Source of the DNA: Posidonia oceanica
Lineage: Eukaryota; Streptophyta; Magnoliopsida; Alismatales; Posidoniaceae
Direction: 5' to 3'
NCBI GenBank assembly: GCA_037176725.1
Contig: JAZBRS010000054.1
Location: forward strand, 16,200,001-16,264,000
DNA: 64,000 nucleotides
A program made the position numbers and the translations under genes. A model generated the notes under the pieces. The model searched no databases, was not told where the DNA came from, and worked only from the letters and a program-made list of their open reading frames with translations. Below are positions 1 through 12,700 of the stretch, in pieces; position 1 is the first letter of the stretch; each line of letters begins with the position of its first letter.

Positions 1-548
1 AAACACAGATAAAATACAGAAAGGAAAAATGCATAAGGTGGGCCCGCTGCCAAGCAAGAATAGAAGGAAGAAGGAGAGGAAAAGAAGGAGAATAAGAGGG
101 AGAAAAAAGAGGAGAGAGAAGAATAATCTGGAGAGAGAAAAGGATAATTTGGAGAAATGAGAGGGGTAAAGGCTTGGAATTGGAGTGGGATTGGGTGAGT
201 GTGTGACCTAGGGTTTCTAGTGTTTGACCTAGGGTTTGAAGTGGGATTTTGAAAGGTTTTCTGAAGGGTTTTGGGTCTAGAAAAAGGATGTTTTACTTAG
301 GTTTTCTAGGATTTTTGGGAATAGTTTTGATTTGAAATTCTAAGGATTTTTTGAAAGGTTTTCTAAGTTAGGAAGGATGGGTTTTTCTATGATTTTTGGG
401 TGGTTTTTTGGGTTAAAAAATGGGTGTGATTCTAGGTTTAGTTTTGGGTTTGATTTGAAGAGAAGAATGTGGTTTTAGGTTTGGGTTTAGGTTTAGAAGC
501 CACCATAGAGATTCCACTAATCCAGCCTGTTAAAATGGAGTATCTACA
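1..548 (+). mobile_element. 3' end of a Y-family long-LTR element (left copy)
   Basis: The sequence is clearly related to the last ~540 bases of element Y2 (63,285-63,822). Both have the same order: GGGCCC near a purine-rich GA tract, AGGATAATTTGG, 'gtttgacctagggtttg'-like text, a T/G-rich stretch, and a terminal AAAATGG(A/G)GT(A/G)TC(T/A)ACA. The end at 548 was placed by aligning to the two Y copies whose insertion points are known. The 5' part lies outside the window, so its length and TSD are unknown. No coding sequence is visible. Confidence 0.75.
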
Positions 549-970
549 TAAGATGATAATTTTTGTATCACACTTTGTGAGACATGATTCTAAGATGATA
601 ATTTTTGTATCACTCTGTGAGACATGATTCTGCGTGTAGAGAGATATGGTAATTTTTGTATTACACTTTGTGAGACATGATTCTAAGATGATAATTTTTG
701 TATCACACTTTGTGAGACATGATTCTAAGATGATAATATAGTATCACACTCTGTAAGAGATGATAATTTTTGTATCACAATTTGTAAGACATGGTAATTT
801 TTGTATCACACTTTGTGAGACATGATTCTAAGATGATAATTTTTGTATCATACTTGTGAGACGTGATTCTAAGATGATAATTTTTGTATCACTCTGTGAG
901 ACATGATTCTGCGTGTAGAGAGATATGGTAATTTTTGTATTACACTTTGTGAGACATGATTCTGAAATGA
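549..970. repeat. Tandem repeat array, ~42-bp unit
   Basis: About ten imperfect copies of a unit built on AAGATGATAATTTTTGTATC followed by ACACTTTGTGAGACATGATT. A longer block containing CTGCGTGTAGAGAGATATGG occurs twice (about 615-685 and 892-963), so part of the array was duplicated as a multi-unit segment. The array begins immediately after the Y element end. It is AT-rich and non-coding; the small ORFs in it are by-products of the repeat. Confidence 0.85.
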
Positions 971-1560
971 TAATTTTTTGTGAAATTGACAACATAATTC
1001 CACTCAAAAGTGGAATTGGCAACATAGGGCTAGTTTTTTTTTACAAGAATGGGTCATGGACTTTTTTACATTCCAATGTTGCCCTTTCCATAAAACTTCT
1101 TTTTCTCTCTTAAAATCTCTTCTTCTCGTTGAGCACTATCTCCTTCTTCCCATCAAGTACCATCCTTTTTTCTCTTTTGAAATCTCTAGTGGCACCATCC
1201 TACCTTCTTTCCATCGAGCACCATCTCTTTCTTCTCGTCGAGCACCATCCATTTTTTTTCTCGTGAAATCCCTAGCGGCACCATCCCATCTTCCTCTTTC
1301 TCGAAGCCGTCATCCGTCGAGCACCACTCCATCTTTTTCTCTCTTGGAACTACCGACGACTTTGTAATTATCGGCTTCCAAGAGTAACCTTCTCTCTCTT
1401 TTGCGACTGCCGACCACATTGTAATTGTCGACCTCTTACACTTTCTCTTTTCTTTACATTATTGATGTTTGCAATTGCTGACCGTATTCTCACGTTCTCT
1501 CTCAATCCACACTGTTTCTCTACTGCCGTTATCTCTTCACGCCGTTGACGTCAATGTCGC
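971..1560. repeat. Pyrimidine-rich degenerate repeats, no gene seen
   Basis: A CT-rich stretch with several diverged copies of a phrase built on CATCGAGCACCATC and CTCTTTCTTCTCG, followed by a pair built on GACTNNCGAC and TTGTAATTNTCG. Small ORFs exist on both strands but none resembles a known protein. Probably the decayed remnant of a mobile element; no termini or TSD could be found. Confidence 0.4.
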
Positions 1561-2527
1561 TTCTACGTTGCCTTCAAAAGATATATTACAATTTATCTAA
1601 TAAATAATTGTAATCTTTGTAAGATAACACGTGGATACACGGCTCACATCTAAACATACAATAACCAGATAGCACCAAACAGACGTTATCTTCGACAGAG
1701 ACAGCAGCCGACAAATCCTCAACAGTATCACCCACATTTTGTTAATCGCACGGTTGTTTTCACCCCGCACCAGGATGAGCTCACGCAAAACGACAAATAT
1801 CCCATCTCCCTCTTGAAAATGACTAGCCCGAAATACATACCTCTGACCATCCGTTCATTCAATCTTCAAGAAAACAACAACAGCAGTAACCATATGTATT
1901 GAGGGAAACAAAAAGGAAAGACAGGACATTAGCAAAACCCAACAACAACTCCGATGCAAAAAAGAAGGAATCCTATTATTAGAATAAACCCATGACAAAA
2001 ATAAATAATTGGAAAGGAAAGCGTCGGTAATATTCGCTCGTACCACTCCTGCAAAAGGAGAGATTCAAATGGCGGGAAAGGAGATTCGGCCCGGCCCCCG
2101 AATAAACCTTTATCTACCTTTCTTTTGGAGGGTGAGAAGAAAAAGAAAAGAAAGTTAAAGAGGAAAGAATCGACACTTTCGGAGGAGGCTCTTCTTCTCC
2201 AGCGGCCTACACTACGCTTCTTCTGTCACAAACAAAAACGGTTGTTCCCGGTCAATCGAATCGAAGCTTTCAAATATTTGTAATCATTTTGTTCTCATTT
2301 TTTTTATTGTATTTAACAGTTTGTTCTCTTTTAAATTAATAATAAACAAATAGTTGCTGCGATTCTATTTTATGTCACTTCTATATTCTACCAGTCGTCT
2401 TCCACTTCACATTAGTATTGATAGATATATGCTCTTGCCTTTCTTCCTCCTCTGCTCTCCTTTTCTTCCCTCTTGTCTAGGGTTTTTTTTGGACTTCCCC
2501 TCGTTTCAGCTCCATTCTCCGCCCGCA
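1561..2527 (+). promoter_or_regulatory. 5' flank and probable promoter/5' UTR of the HPt gene
   Basis: No coding signal on either strand. The last ~130 bases before the ATG at 2528 are pyrimidine-rich (CTTTCTTCCTCCTCTGCTCT), as is usual for plant 5' UTRs. A CCGGCCCCGA-like GC-rich patch lies near 2090 and a GAAAAG-rich purine tract at 2130-2170. I cannot place the TATA box or the transcription start with confidence. Confidence 0.35.
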
Positions 2528-5500
2528 ATGGCTTCCGCTGCCCTGAAGCAACAGCTCGATGGACTCCTCAACTCCATGTTCCGTGACGTATGTACATGCT
2601 CTTCTTTTTCCCGTGTGTTCCTTTCAAGGAGAAACCTCTGGGATTTTTTTTGCTGTCTTTACTTATTTTGCTTTAGTTCTGCAATTTTCTACTTCCGATG
2701 TCTTGCATCTTAGCTTTGATTTCTTCTTTTTCTTTTGTTGCTTATTGTCTTTTTTGTTGGAGTTCGCACGATAAGATATTTGCAGCTTAGTAGTTGGATT
2801 TGCACTCTGAAGTCGATGTTCCTGTTGGAAAACGGTCCAGGACACGAGGAATTGAAGGGTTTTGATGTTGTTGTAGGGCCTTTTGGATGATCAATTCACG
2901 CAGCTGCAGATGCTCCAGGACCCCAGTACCCCTGGTTTTGTCGCAGAAGTAATCACCATGTTCTGTGAGGATTCCGATACCATGCTCGAGGAGTTGACGA
3001 AATTACTGTACTCCTTCTCGACTTAAGTTCTGTCTTAGATTAAAGCACACATTCATGGTTGACTGTTTTTCCTACTGAAGCTGTCTTCGTCTTTGTTTTC
3101 TTCTCGTTGCAGGGATCAGCAGGTTGTTGATTTTGGGAAGGTTGATGGCTATGTTCACCAAATGAAGGGAAGCAGCTCGAGGTAATTCTTTGTTTTTTTT
3201 TTTTGTGTTATATAATAACTAGCCATAGCATGATATCTATATTTAATTCTCCTCTGTTCAACTGTAAATATACGACAGGATACTGATGTTGCTAACCATG
3301 GATTCTCTTTGTTAATTGGGGTTTTAACTTGTGTCATGTTTCTCATTCTTTCAGCATATATCGTCACACAAAATTCTATGTTCTAACATGGCCTCCTTTG
3401 CAGTGTTGGTGCTCAACACATAAAACAAGCCTGCATCGAATTTCGATGTTTCTGTGAGAATAACGACAAGGATGGGTGAGAAAAAAAATGCTATACCTCA
3501 CAAGATTAGATATTACATTAAGTGCTCTCCATGAGAGCGGTCTTTGTGATATTACATTCGGTTCTGAATGCCTTCTTTGTGATATTAGGCATGCACATTT
3601 AATTCTTAACAAGGCTCTTGTGGTTTCACACGTTTAAAATTATTTGACATCTCAGTGAATGTAAGATAGTTGCCTAAATGTGGACTCATGCTGAATATGT
3701 ATGCAGCTTTTTATGAGCTTAGTCTGTGTTTGAAAACATATGAAGTTGATAATAATATAATCTTAATAAAGTAATGTACCATCAGTTTGCAACTTTCGTG
3801 TTCTGATTTGAACAGATAGTAAAACATTAGGTATATTTGGAGTTCGCTGTAGTGCTTTGAGTCCATTTTGATATAGATAAAAAAACACGTGAAATTAGAG
3901 TAGGTTGTATGAATTACAACAATACAAGAACGAGAATGTTATTCATTAAAATTGTGAATTGTGCATATTTTTTTGCAATGACATGTCACATGTGCAGCTT
4001 TAGAGCTGCTTTTGCGATTTGCTGACGTGTATGACTGGTGCTACATTGGAGACTCTGTACTGTTTTATGGCTTGATATCAAAACATACTTTTCTTCTATT
4101 TCTTCATCAAAACTCAAGGAGAGATTGTAGAAAATGAGAGGGTTCCCCACAGAAATTAAAGTGGAGCACTGTATTCATTTGTCAAGATGAGGAAATTATT
4201 TAAAGTTCCCACACATTGTTCATGAATTGTGACATTTCTTAATAACTACGTATTCTATAAAAATCAGATAAATCAGCATTAAGTTTTATCGATATAATTG
4301 TCTGAGCTGAGTAAGTCAACCATCCTCCCCTTGCTTTCAAGTGAATCTTCATATACTTCGAATCATGTACTCTCTGATTGTATGTATTTGGTAACAAGAG
4401 ACTTGCATATCATCATTATTGATTCATGACTTTGTATTGGTCTCACATTTGCATCTTTGCCTAATACAGATCATCACCCTTCCAATTATGTATCGGAGTC
4501 TTGGAATCGTATGATATGCGGAACAGTAGCAGCTCATTTCCATGTCGAAATGCACACTAATACCAGAGTCAATCCATAATATTCTTTTTCATGGAATCTC
4601 TCCCATGTTTTGAATGAAAACAAATAATCTAAAAACAGTCATAGCCGTGATGTTTCTTTATAATTCTAGGGTGAACATGAAGTTCATTGTCAAAATGTAC
4701 TTGTAGCGATGTTCATTAAACATTCTTCCAGCTAGCCAGTATTATCTAAAACTTTGTCTGTTTGTCATTTTCACGGTTCAAGTATATGATTGCTTGTATA
4801 GTTGGAGGAGCTCCATTGTTGCAAGGTCATCTACTAAACATTTACTTCATAGGGGGCACACTGCACACACGTTATTAATTTTGTTTTTGACAGGATAGGG
4901 AGTAACCGATTCTTCAGAAGGCTAACCTGTCGCCTCTGAAATCTATGTACTGTAGCTGTTGTTCTCCACCTTTTTGTTAACATTCCCTAGTCTACTACCT
5001 TTAAAATGTGGTCATTTGAGAAGATGGAAAATACTGCATGTATATTCAATACTTATTTTTTAATTTTCAGTATTTTACAAATGTCCAATATCTGATCCTG
5101 CTATAACCTAGCATGTACCCATCTAATCTGACTCTCTTCTCTCGGCTTTTTAGTTGGAACCCTTCTTGTCACCTCTCTTTTTAGTATGATCTTTACCATT
5201 CTTCTAATTGGCATCTATTAATAATTAATGTTTTGGTATAATATCAGACAACGAAGCTAAGCTTTATTTGTGTGGATTTTGTTTGACAATTGCATTCCAA
5301 TTCTATGGCATGGCCTTTCAACCCTCGTAATTTCTGGATCCATTTTTTTTTCTTGATCAAGAACAGAATCTTTTAATTTTCATTGTCATTAAATGCTCCT
5401 TTTGTTTTGTGGTTTGGCCCAGATGCCTGCGTGCTCTGCATGTAATCAAGCACGAATATTATCTTCTGCGGAGTAAATTTAAGACCATGATGCAGGTATC

Positions 5501-6769
5501 TTTAAATTTTGATTCTCTTTCATTATATTTTTCTTCTTTGTTTATAAAGTAATTGTCACCTTTTTTATATGTCTAAGTGGCATTTTGCTGTATCTTTTTT
5601 GGAAAAGGTAAAAGTAATTAATTTTGCCTAAGAACATATTTTTAAGCTGCCTATAGGTCATCAAAATTATAGGTCGATGAGTTTTCCATTGTCAAATATT
5701 AGACTGCTGAATTACCAACATTTGTAATTTTCTGTCACAATGTATTCATATCATATCCTACAATCATTTCCTTTTAGAGTTAATGCCTATAGTTATGTTT
5801 CATGCAGCCTTTAGAAGGTGATCACATTTTATGTAGGTTATTTATAGATTAATCCCGCTTGAGGGTAGGCTATCTATAGATTAATCCTGCTTGAGGGGCT
5901 ATTCCAGCATATGCATGTTGAGAATTGGCATTTAGTCCTTCAGCAACTATTGGATTTATTACCAAAAAAGTACTGTTTGATATTTGTTAATAGGAAATCT
6001 ATGGAACTATAACACACTGTTTATTGCCATTTATTCAATTGTTTGAACTTTGAATGATATGATTTTAGTCCCTTTCAAATATGAGTCGCATCAATGATTA
6101 CTTTCGAGATTGGCAATATTGTAGCATTTGATGTGGAAGGAGAGTGCCAAGCATCAGAGTAAATAAGCGAACAGTTTGTAGTTCACCTTTTAAGCTGCTC
6201 TCTGCTCTTTGTAAATCTAGTCATATTCATGTAGATATTCTAAGGATCAATTATAATAATGTGTCCTATTTTCTTTTGTTATAAACTCATTCAATACATC
6301 TTTAAAATTATTCTCCTACTTGACAGTCAATAGCATGTGCAAACTTAAAAAGTTAACGAATTACACTGTAACATTTCTTTTTCTTTTTCTTTTTTCTGTC
6401 TCAGTTGTCTGACAACAGATAGATTTTCATGGCTGTTGCTATTAATAAATTTCTAATGGATTCCATTACTGAAATTAATTTAGTTACGTCTAACAGTTGT
6501 AACATGAGTAACGATGTAATAATAAACGACAGTGAAATGTTCTCTATGCACGACTAGCATCACACTTTATGGCAAGCAAAAATTTCATTCAGTTGTCCAC
6601 TCTTCCTCATTGTGCTGGAGTTTATGGGTTTCAGTAAATTCACATGTAGAACATTTAGAGCTGATGTCATTGCTGTTCGCTATTGTCATTGACCATAGTT
6701 TCTTTGGTTTTGGTGCAGTTGGAGGAGAAAATTCAAGCGTATGATGCTATTCATCAAAAAAGCAGCTGA
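2528..6769 (+). CDS. AHP (HPt): Histidine-containing phosphotransfer protein (HPt/AHP type), 6 exons, 151 aa
   Basis: HPt proteins relay phosphate from cytokinin-receptor histidine kinases to nuclear response regulators. Exons, all with GT/AG junctions: 2528-2587, 2877-3007, 3113-3181, 3404-3475, 5423-5495, 6719-6769. They total 456 nt, a single open frame. The product starts MASAALKQQLDGLL, continues with DQFTQLQMLQDPSTPGF (a conserved HPt helix) and carries the phospho-accepting motif VHQMKGSSSSVGA with His at residue 79. It ends IQAYDAIHQKSS. Length is typical (about 150 aa). The canonical His argues for an active rather than pseudo-HPt protein. The N-terminus and the QLEEKIQAYD tail resemble rice-type HP1/2 proteins (from memory). 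Introns 4 (1.95 kb) and 5 (1.2 kb) are long and AT-rich with no recognised insert. Intron 5 contains a ~35-bp direct duplication at about 5,833-5,900. The start is the first ATG of the exon and fits family length. Confidence 0.93.
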
Positions 6770-7627
6770 AGGTGTATTTGTACCATAGTTTTCCTAATAT
6801 ATATCATTAATAGTTGTTCCCAAGTATTGCGTTCTCAATACTTGTGTCCCCAACAAACTCTGCTATTGGGTGACTGGGAAATTGGGCGTCTAACTTGCGA
6901 TTCTAAGTTTAGTAGTCTTTGTGTGTGCTGTAATTCTATTTTGTATGTTTTGTTTTTGAAGTAATCGTCTCTTAACTCTCTGTATCGACTGTTGTCAATT
7001 TAATGGACCTGGCGAATGAGAGACGAGTCTATTGATCCCGCAGGTTCCTGTTGTATTTTGTTACCTTTGAATAATGCAGGTGGTTTTTCGATAATTAAGG
7101 TGGCTGGTTTAAATTGGGAGTCTCAATCTACCATCACATTTGTTTCTGATTATCAGAATGGTTTTTGCGAATAAATGGGTAATTTCCAGTAGTCCTAGTT
7201 TCATGCCATTCAATTATTTAATTGTTTGAACATGTTGGAGCTCATTTAATATGAACCTATGGTTGCATTAAGTACTGATTTTATAGAAGTAATTTTGTGA
7301 ATATCGAAACACTAGACGCTCTTTCGTCTCATCCAATGGTTGATTGTGCACATCCTCTTTCTCCTCCTCGTGTGTTTGTAACTAAAAATATGAACCTAAA
7401 ATTGCATTAGGTACTGTTTTTATAGAATGGTTATATTGTGTAACATCCAACACTACATACTCGTTCGTATCATCCAAATTGTGCATATCCTCTTTCTATT
7501 ATCCTCATGAGTTTGTAAGTAGTGCACATTCGTTGCCAAATCAATAAACAAAATGGATTTCTACGACTTAGATTGTTTTGTTTATGAACAATGGCTAGAT
7601 TCAAAATTTTCTCAAATCAATAAAAAA
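6770..7627. repeat. 3' flank of the HPt gene with degenerate ~135-bp repeats
   Basis: The first 400 bases probably hold the 3' UTR; no clear poly(A) signal could be chosen. Two diverged direct copies of a ~135-bp unit lie at about 7,251-7,385 and 7,388-7,520, each running from ATGAACCTA..TTGCATTA through 'ttatagaa' to CATCCTCTTTCT and GTTTGTAA. A third, more diverged copy is at about 9,185-9,300, beyond the inserted TRIM. No ORF of interest. Confidence 0.5.
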
Positions 7628-7772
7628 TGTATTAAGTGGAAAGAGAATCATCTATTATTATCATAATAAAAGATTACAATCTCCTATATATAAGAGAACA
7701 TATACCTAACTTATAAGAAACTTAATAAATAGATAACACAAATATTCATATAAGTATCCATTTACTCTAGCA
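7628..7772 (-). repeat. 3' LTR of the TRIM
   Basis: The left-hand copy on the plus strand, which is the 3' LTR in element sense. Same length as the other LTR and diverged from it by scattered substitutions, so the insertion is not recent. Confidence 0.7.
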
Positions 7773-8664
7773 TTGTCCTTCAAGCTAAAGAATCTAACAT
7801 GTATAATTTGTTATATAATGATTCTTTGTATTATTAACAAAGAACTACATAATTTGAAAGAAATGAAAGTAGTAGTAGCAATAGTAGATGTTGTAGCAGT
7901 AGTAGCAGTAATAAGCAGATAGACAACAACCATAGCCAATCATGTTGGCCATAAGATAGGTAAGAAGATAATAACTATAGCTAATTACGTTGGTCATAAG
8001 GTAGATAGGAAACAATAGTGGTCAATCACGTTGGCCATTAAGAAAGTTTTTTCTTAACTTCAAACTTCAAGGGTTTTTAGTAAATTTTACAATTTCAGAA
8101 GACTGTTAGAGTAAAATGCAAATAACTAAATGAACCCTAACTTCATTCTTCTCCCCCTCTTTTTTTCTTCGTCTTCTTGTCCACGCCACCTTCCTTCATC
8201 GGGTGTTTCTTCTCCTCCTTCCTTTCTCTCCTCTCTTTCTACTTTTGGCAGGCGAGGAATTGTGGTAGTGGTGGCGACGAGCGCCTAGGAAACCGCAGTA
8301 GCAAGGGACAGGAGGATGATGATGGCCGCGATGAGGTGGTAGCGGGTTGTCGGTGACATACTTGGTTGGAAACCATAAGCAGAACACCCACAACACATGA
8401 TTGAGTGATGATGATGACAGAAAGGAGTTTTTAAGGGGCCGGTGGCGATGTAGCAGCTTAGATGTAAACTCGACGACAGTAGGATAGACCGGATCTGGGC
8501 CTCATGGTGATAGATCGAGCTTTGGATGAGAAAGAATGATGAGAAAGGAGGAGGTTTTCTCATGGGTTTGCCGTCGTCGATAGTGGTGCAGCGATGGCAG
8601 ACCGACGACAACGACGATTGCTGCTTTCTCTCCCTTTTTTGTGTTAAACCCTAGACTCTAATAT

Positions 8665-8809
8665 CATATTAAGTGGAAAGAGAATCATGTATTATTATCG
8701 TAACAAAGGATTACAATCTCCTATATATAGGAGAACACATACTTAACCTATAAGAAATCTAATAAATGGATAACATATAGATCCATATAAGAGTTCATTT
8801 ACTTTAACA
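8665..8809 (-). repeat. 5' LTR of the TRIM
   Basis: The right-hand copy on the plus strand, adjacent to the primer-binding-site-like sequence at about 8,649-8,666. The inner boundary is uncertain by 2-3 bp because the LTR end overlaps the first bases of that site. Confidence 0.7.
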
Positions 8810-9729
8810 AAATGGTTTGATTCCATTTGAATGGTTGATTTAATCAAATCAAACTCAACCGGTCTATATCTGTATCTACACACTTTATTCAAGTTAAATT
8901 TAATAAGAGATAAACATATATATATTTTTAAGAGTACTCTTATAATGTAATTTAACTTTAAAAAAGTTCTTCTACGATAAAAAAAAATGTTATATTGCAC
9001 CTAATTGTTTATCTTTTTGTTTTGTTTATAACCTTATAGGTTGTAAGAACAATAGATCGTGAATCAAATCAAACCAAATCTGACAAAATTATTCAGTTTG
9101 ATTTAAAATTTTTGCAAACCAACAAACACAAATCAATTTGTATTTCATTCTGAACCAAACCAGATCAAACCATGACCCCTATAAAGTATTGACTTTGTAA
9201 GATGGTTTTGAATAGTAAACTCTAGGCGTTTCTTTATATGCCGTATCATCTAATAATCGATTGTGTATATCCTCCTTTTCACCTCAGGAGTTTGTTACCA
9301 ACCGGAAGAGAAATGATGTAGAAGCTCATAGGGTTAGGGTTAACTCGTTAAATAAACCAATCAATTTAGGTAACTGATTTGTCTAGCAATATTCAATAAG
9401 CAATTGAGTCTGAAACAGCTGGAACCAGATCAACTCCCTAATCATAGATGAATGCCTGTAGTCTGAAGTTACCAGGGTATACTGAATTCAACTCAGACTG
9501 GACAGTGAATGGCTGAATCTACTCTTACGGGATCTAATCTGCCATACAATGTCAAACACAAGCTAATGAACAAATTGTTTATAATATGATTTAAATAATT
9601 GATTGGCAGCACAAATGCACAATCTGTATCGTCTTATACATTGTCATTTCAATAAATGCTGATGAAGTAATATCTTGTCAAACAAAAGTAAGTGAAACTC
9701 AGTCTTAAATTAGAACAAGTAAAGCCATT
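8810..9729. other. Intergenic region, AT-rich
   Basis: No coding sequence seen. It contains the third diverged copy of the ~135-bp repeat (about 9,185-9,300) and, at its right end, the probable 3' UTR of the minus-strand aldo/keto reductase gene. The HPt and reductase genes converge on this interval. Confidence 0.5.
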
Positions 9730-12700
9730 TCATGCACGTCGATATTCATCTCCACAATCGCCAATTATACGCAGCAAATCTTTTCCTTTCTTTGATACCT
9801 CTGCTATGTTGTTCATGTCATATTCATCCAGGACAAGTGAAAACACATTATTTGTGTCTTGGACATGTTCTGCCAGGCCCAATCTGACGCCTATCATTGA
9901 GCCAGCTACAGATGGCTGAACAGTCCAAGATCAAAAATCAAATACATGCGGAATGGGCAATTCAGCCAAGAAATAAAGATATATGCATGTGTATTCAGTG
10001 TTCATACCTGATTCAGTATGTATCTGACAGCCACAGTTGGAATGGAAACTCCATGTTTGGAGGCTACCTTCTCCAGGGTCTGAAGCAAGACCTGAAAGAG
10101 GCTCCACCCTCCCCAGGCATCAACCATCTGTTGTATGTCTCATGTAAAGCCAAGACATGTCAGAATTCCAAAGTAAATTAAGTAGATTCAACAACCTAAG
10201 ACATTGGGTGTTTGTACTAGGTCCTGTGATTGAAGAGGAAACAAAAAACATTGATTAGTCCGTAAAGAAGCATTACCCTTTTATACTTCTGAAGAGAAGG
10301 GGTATTCAGTGGAGGGCCTGCAAAAGGTATTGATAAGTTGGTGTCTAAGAACTTCTCCGATAGAAGGCCTCCCATCACAGTTCCATACCTGATTTTAATC
10401 ACATTATGTAAGCATGATTGGCGCTAGAAATCACATGAAGCACAAGTGAAATCAAGGAAGGAGGGAGGGATTTTGTGGGGGGGGGGGGGGTGGGGGGAGG
10501 AGGTGAGACGTTATGAGCTTCACTCCTTTAAGTTGACAAAGTTCAGCCATTCTTTCTTGGGGACGCATGTCAACAACAGAATGTTGCACCTAGCAGGCCC
10601 AAATGTAAACAAGTGAACGTCTGAAGAAAGGACAATTATGTGATGAAATCTGATTAATAACTAGTATTACCTGATTGCTCACAATTGGAATCCCATTTTC
10701 AAGGATTATATGTAATCTTTCTGTGTCAAAATTTGTCAGAGCTAGGGTCTTTATTTTACCTGCATACCTTCCATCAATATAACACTTTTAAATCCACAAA
10801 TTTAAGACATTGAGAGGGAGACAGAGAGAGATCTTAAGAAATCCTATATAGCATGCAATAATATAAATAAGGACTATTAGGCAAACCTTGTTCTTTCAGA
10901 TCAGCCATGTGCTTCAAAGCGTCAAGGTAACCAGGATTGGAGTAATCCCACCTACGTCAACGAATAAACAAATAGTAACCGTAAGAAAAACACATTTTAA
11001 TAGGAGGCAGAAACAACTTAAATTCAATTACGTTCCCTGTAAAACATGAATAAACGAAAAAAAAACCTAAGGCTTTGTTATTACAAGACATTCAAATATG
11101 CATGAGATTATTTCCATCTAATTGGCTATTCCATTAAAAAGTAGCTGTTTCAGAATTCTCTTGCCCTCTCTTATATTTTACGATGGAGCAACTCTGTAAA
11201 GCATAAGAAAAGATACATATATAAGGAACCTGGATAGGAAATGAATGGGGGTTCTTTGATCAGACTATACTATGCTTTACTAACAAGCAAAGTTGTGATA
11301 TCCAAAAAATTGGCCAGTTGCAACGTTTTGCCAAACAAAACAATGCAGTAGCCATTCATTGGAATTGCAAGTTTTTGTCCATAAAATTGTTGATTTTGTG
11401 TATATGCTTAAATAAGCCCAAACAGTGCCTGACTGCCTCAACATAAGAACATACAGAGATATCAAATGGAACATTGGTCTTCGAAAATTGGTTTGGTATA
11501 CTCTACCAAGATAAACTGAACGTCAGGACTAAAGACTGTTAAAAATATATATATTTGTAAGATTTTCTCGACACATAATTTTGGACGCTTTAACCATGAG
11601 TTTAGCATTTGTATTATAGCACTTGTAAAAGCTAAAGAAGTCCAAGCGGAGCAGAAAAATGACTTCCAAATTAATAGCACAGCAAGATGAAAACAGTCAG
11701 CTGAATGTGATTCATGCTTGATATTTCAGAAGGAATCCCAGGATGGACAACTTCAGGTCAAGCATAAAATTACAAATAATTGTACATTAAAAGCAGAGAA
11801 TATAGATTCTAATTTATCGAGCAAAAACTAGGAGAATACCAATGAAACTGAAGCATGTCCAAGCAGGCAACATCCATCCTCTTCCGAGAAATGTCAATAT
11901 TTTCTTTGACATAGCTACTCGTCATTTTAACAGGTCGCGGTACCCATTTAGTGAGACTGCATAACAATAAAGAAACTTCCAAGTTACATGTTGATGAGCT
12001 TCACAGAATTTTTTCAGTACTCTACCATCACACCATATTCCTTGAGACTTATTTACAGTTACAGTTGATATATTTCACAGGGTTTTTACAGTTCTCTGCT
12101 ATCACACGTATTCCTTGAAACACTGCCCAAGGATCACAATTTTTCAGGCTTAAAAATATGGGTAGAAGGCATGCCAGAACATTGATAAGCAAAAAAAAAG
12201 ATCACATGTTCTCAAAAGCCCAACTTTTATAAGTCATTTTTGTTTGGGCACAAAAAACACACCCACGCAAATGCAGAATCAACCTCAAGAACAAAAAGGA
12301 AGAAGTATATAGTAGTAAACTATTACTACAGCTTGTACTACTAATACTACTACTGTGATCAGTAGCTTACCCTTTGACCTCCTCAAGCATCTCCGGTGGC
12401 CGTTCTCGCCGCACTCGATTGATGAAAATACCATAAAGATCCTCCGCTGGCCCATCTGCACATCCCAAACAAACAAACAAACAATCAACCAAACCAACAA
12501 CAACAGTAGAGAAAATATTCTGGGTACATCAAAATTTGGTAAAAAAATTCCGATGGCCAATGTTATTAGTGTTTTTTTTTTCCATGAGTTGTTACAGTGA
12601 TCGGCCATGTCGTAGGTGGATAGACCGGCGTCGGCATAGCTGAGCATGGCCTCGACGGCTCCATCCCTGTCTATCGTCCCCCACCCGCCACTCGTCTGCC

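Larger units (their letters stand above)
7628..8809 (-). mobile_element. TRIM-like miniature LTR retrotransposon, 145-bp terminal direct repeats
   Basis: Two direct repeats of equal length (7628-7772 and 8665-8809) flank ~890 bp. They share ATTAAGTGGAAAGAGAATCA and ATTACAATCTCCTATATATA. Read on the minus strand, each LTR runs from TG(T/C)TA(A/G)AG to about CTTAATACA. On the minus strand the sequence after the right-hand (5') LTR is TGATATTAGAGTCTAGGG, close to the initiator tRNA-Met primer site TGGTATCAGAGCC. The sequence before the left-hand (3') LTR, GCTTGAAGGACAA, looks like a copia polypurine tract. The interior has no gag or pol, only a CT-rich stretch with short ORFs. A TSD is not clear (AAAAA versus AAATG). 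Confidence 0.75.

Noticed and set aside
549..970. CRISPR-like array
   Set aside because: Repeats are contiguous and degenerate without unique spacers, in a plant nuclear context.
7773..8664. 108-residue minus-strand ORF inside the TRIM as a captured gene
   Set aside because: No recognisable domain; CT/GA-rich composition explains the open frame.
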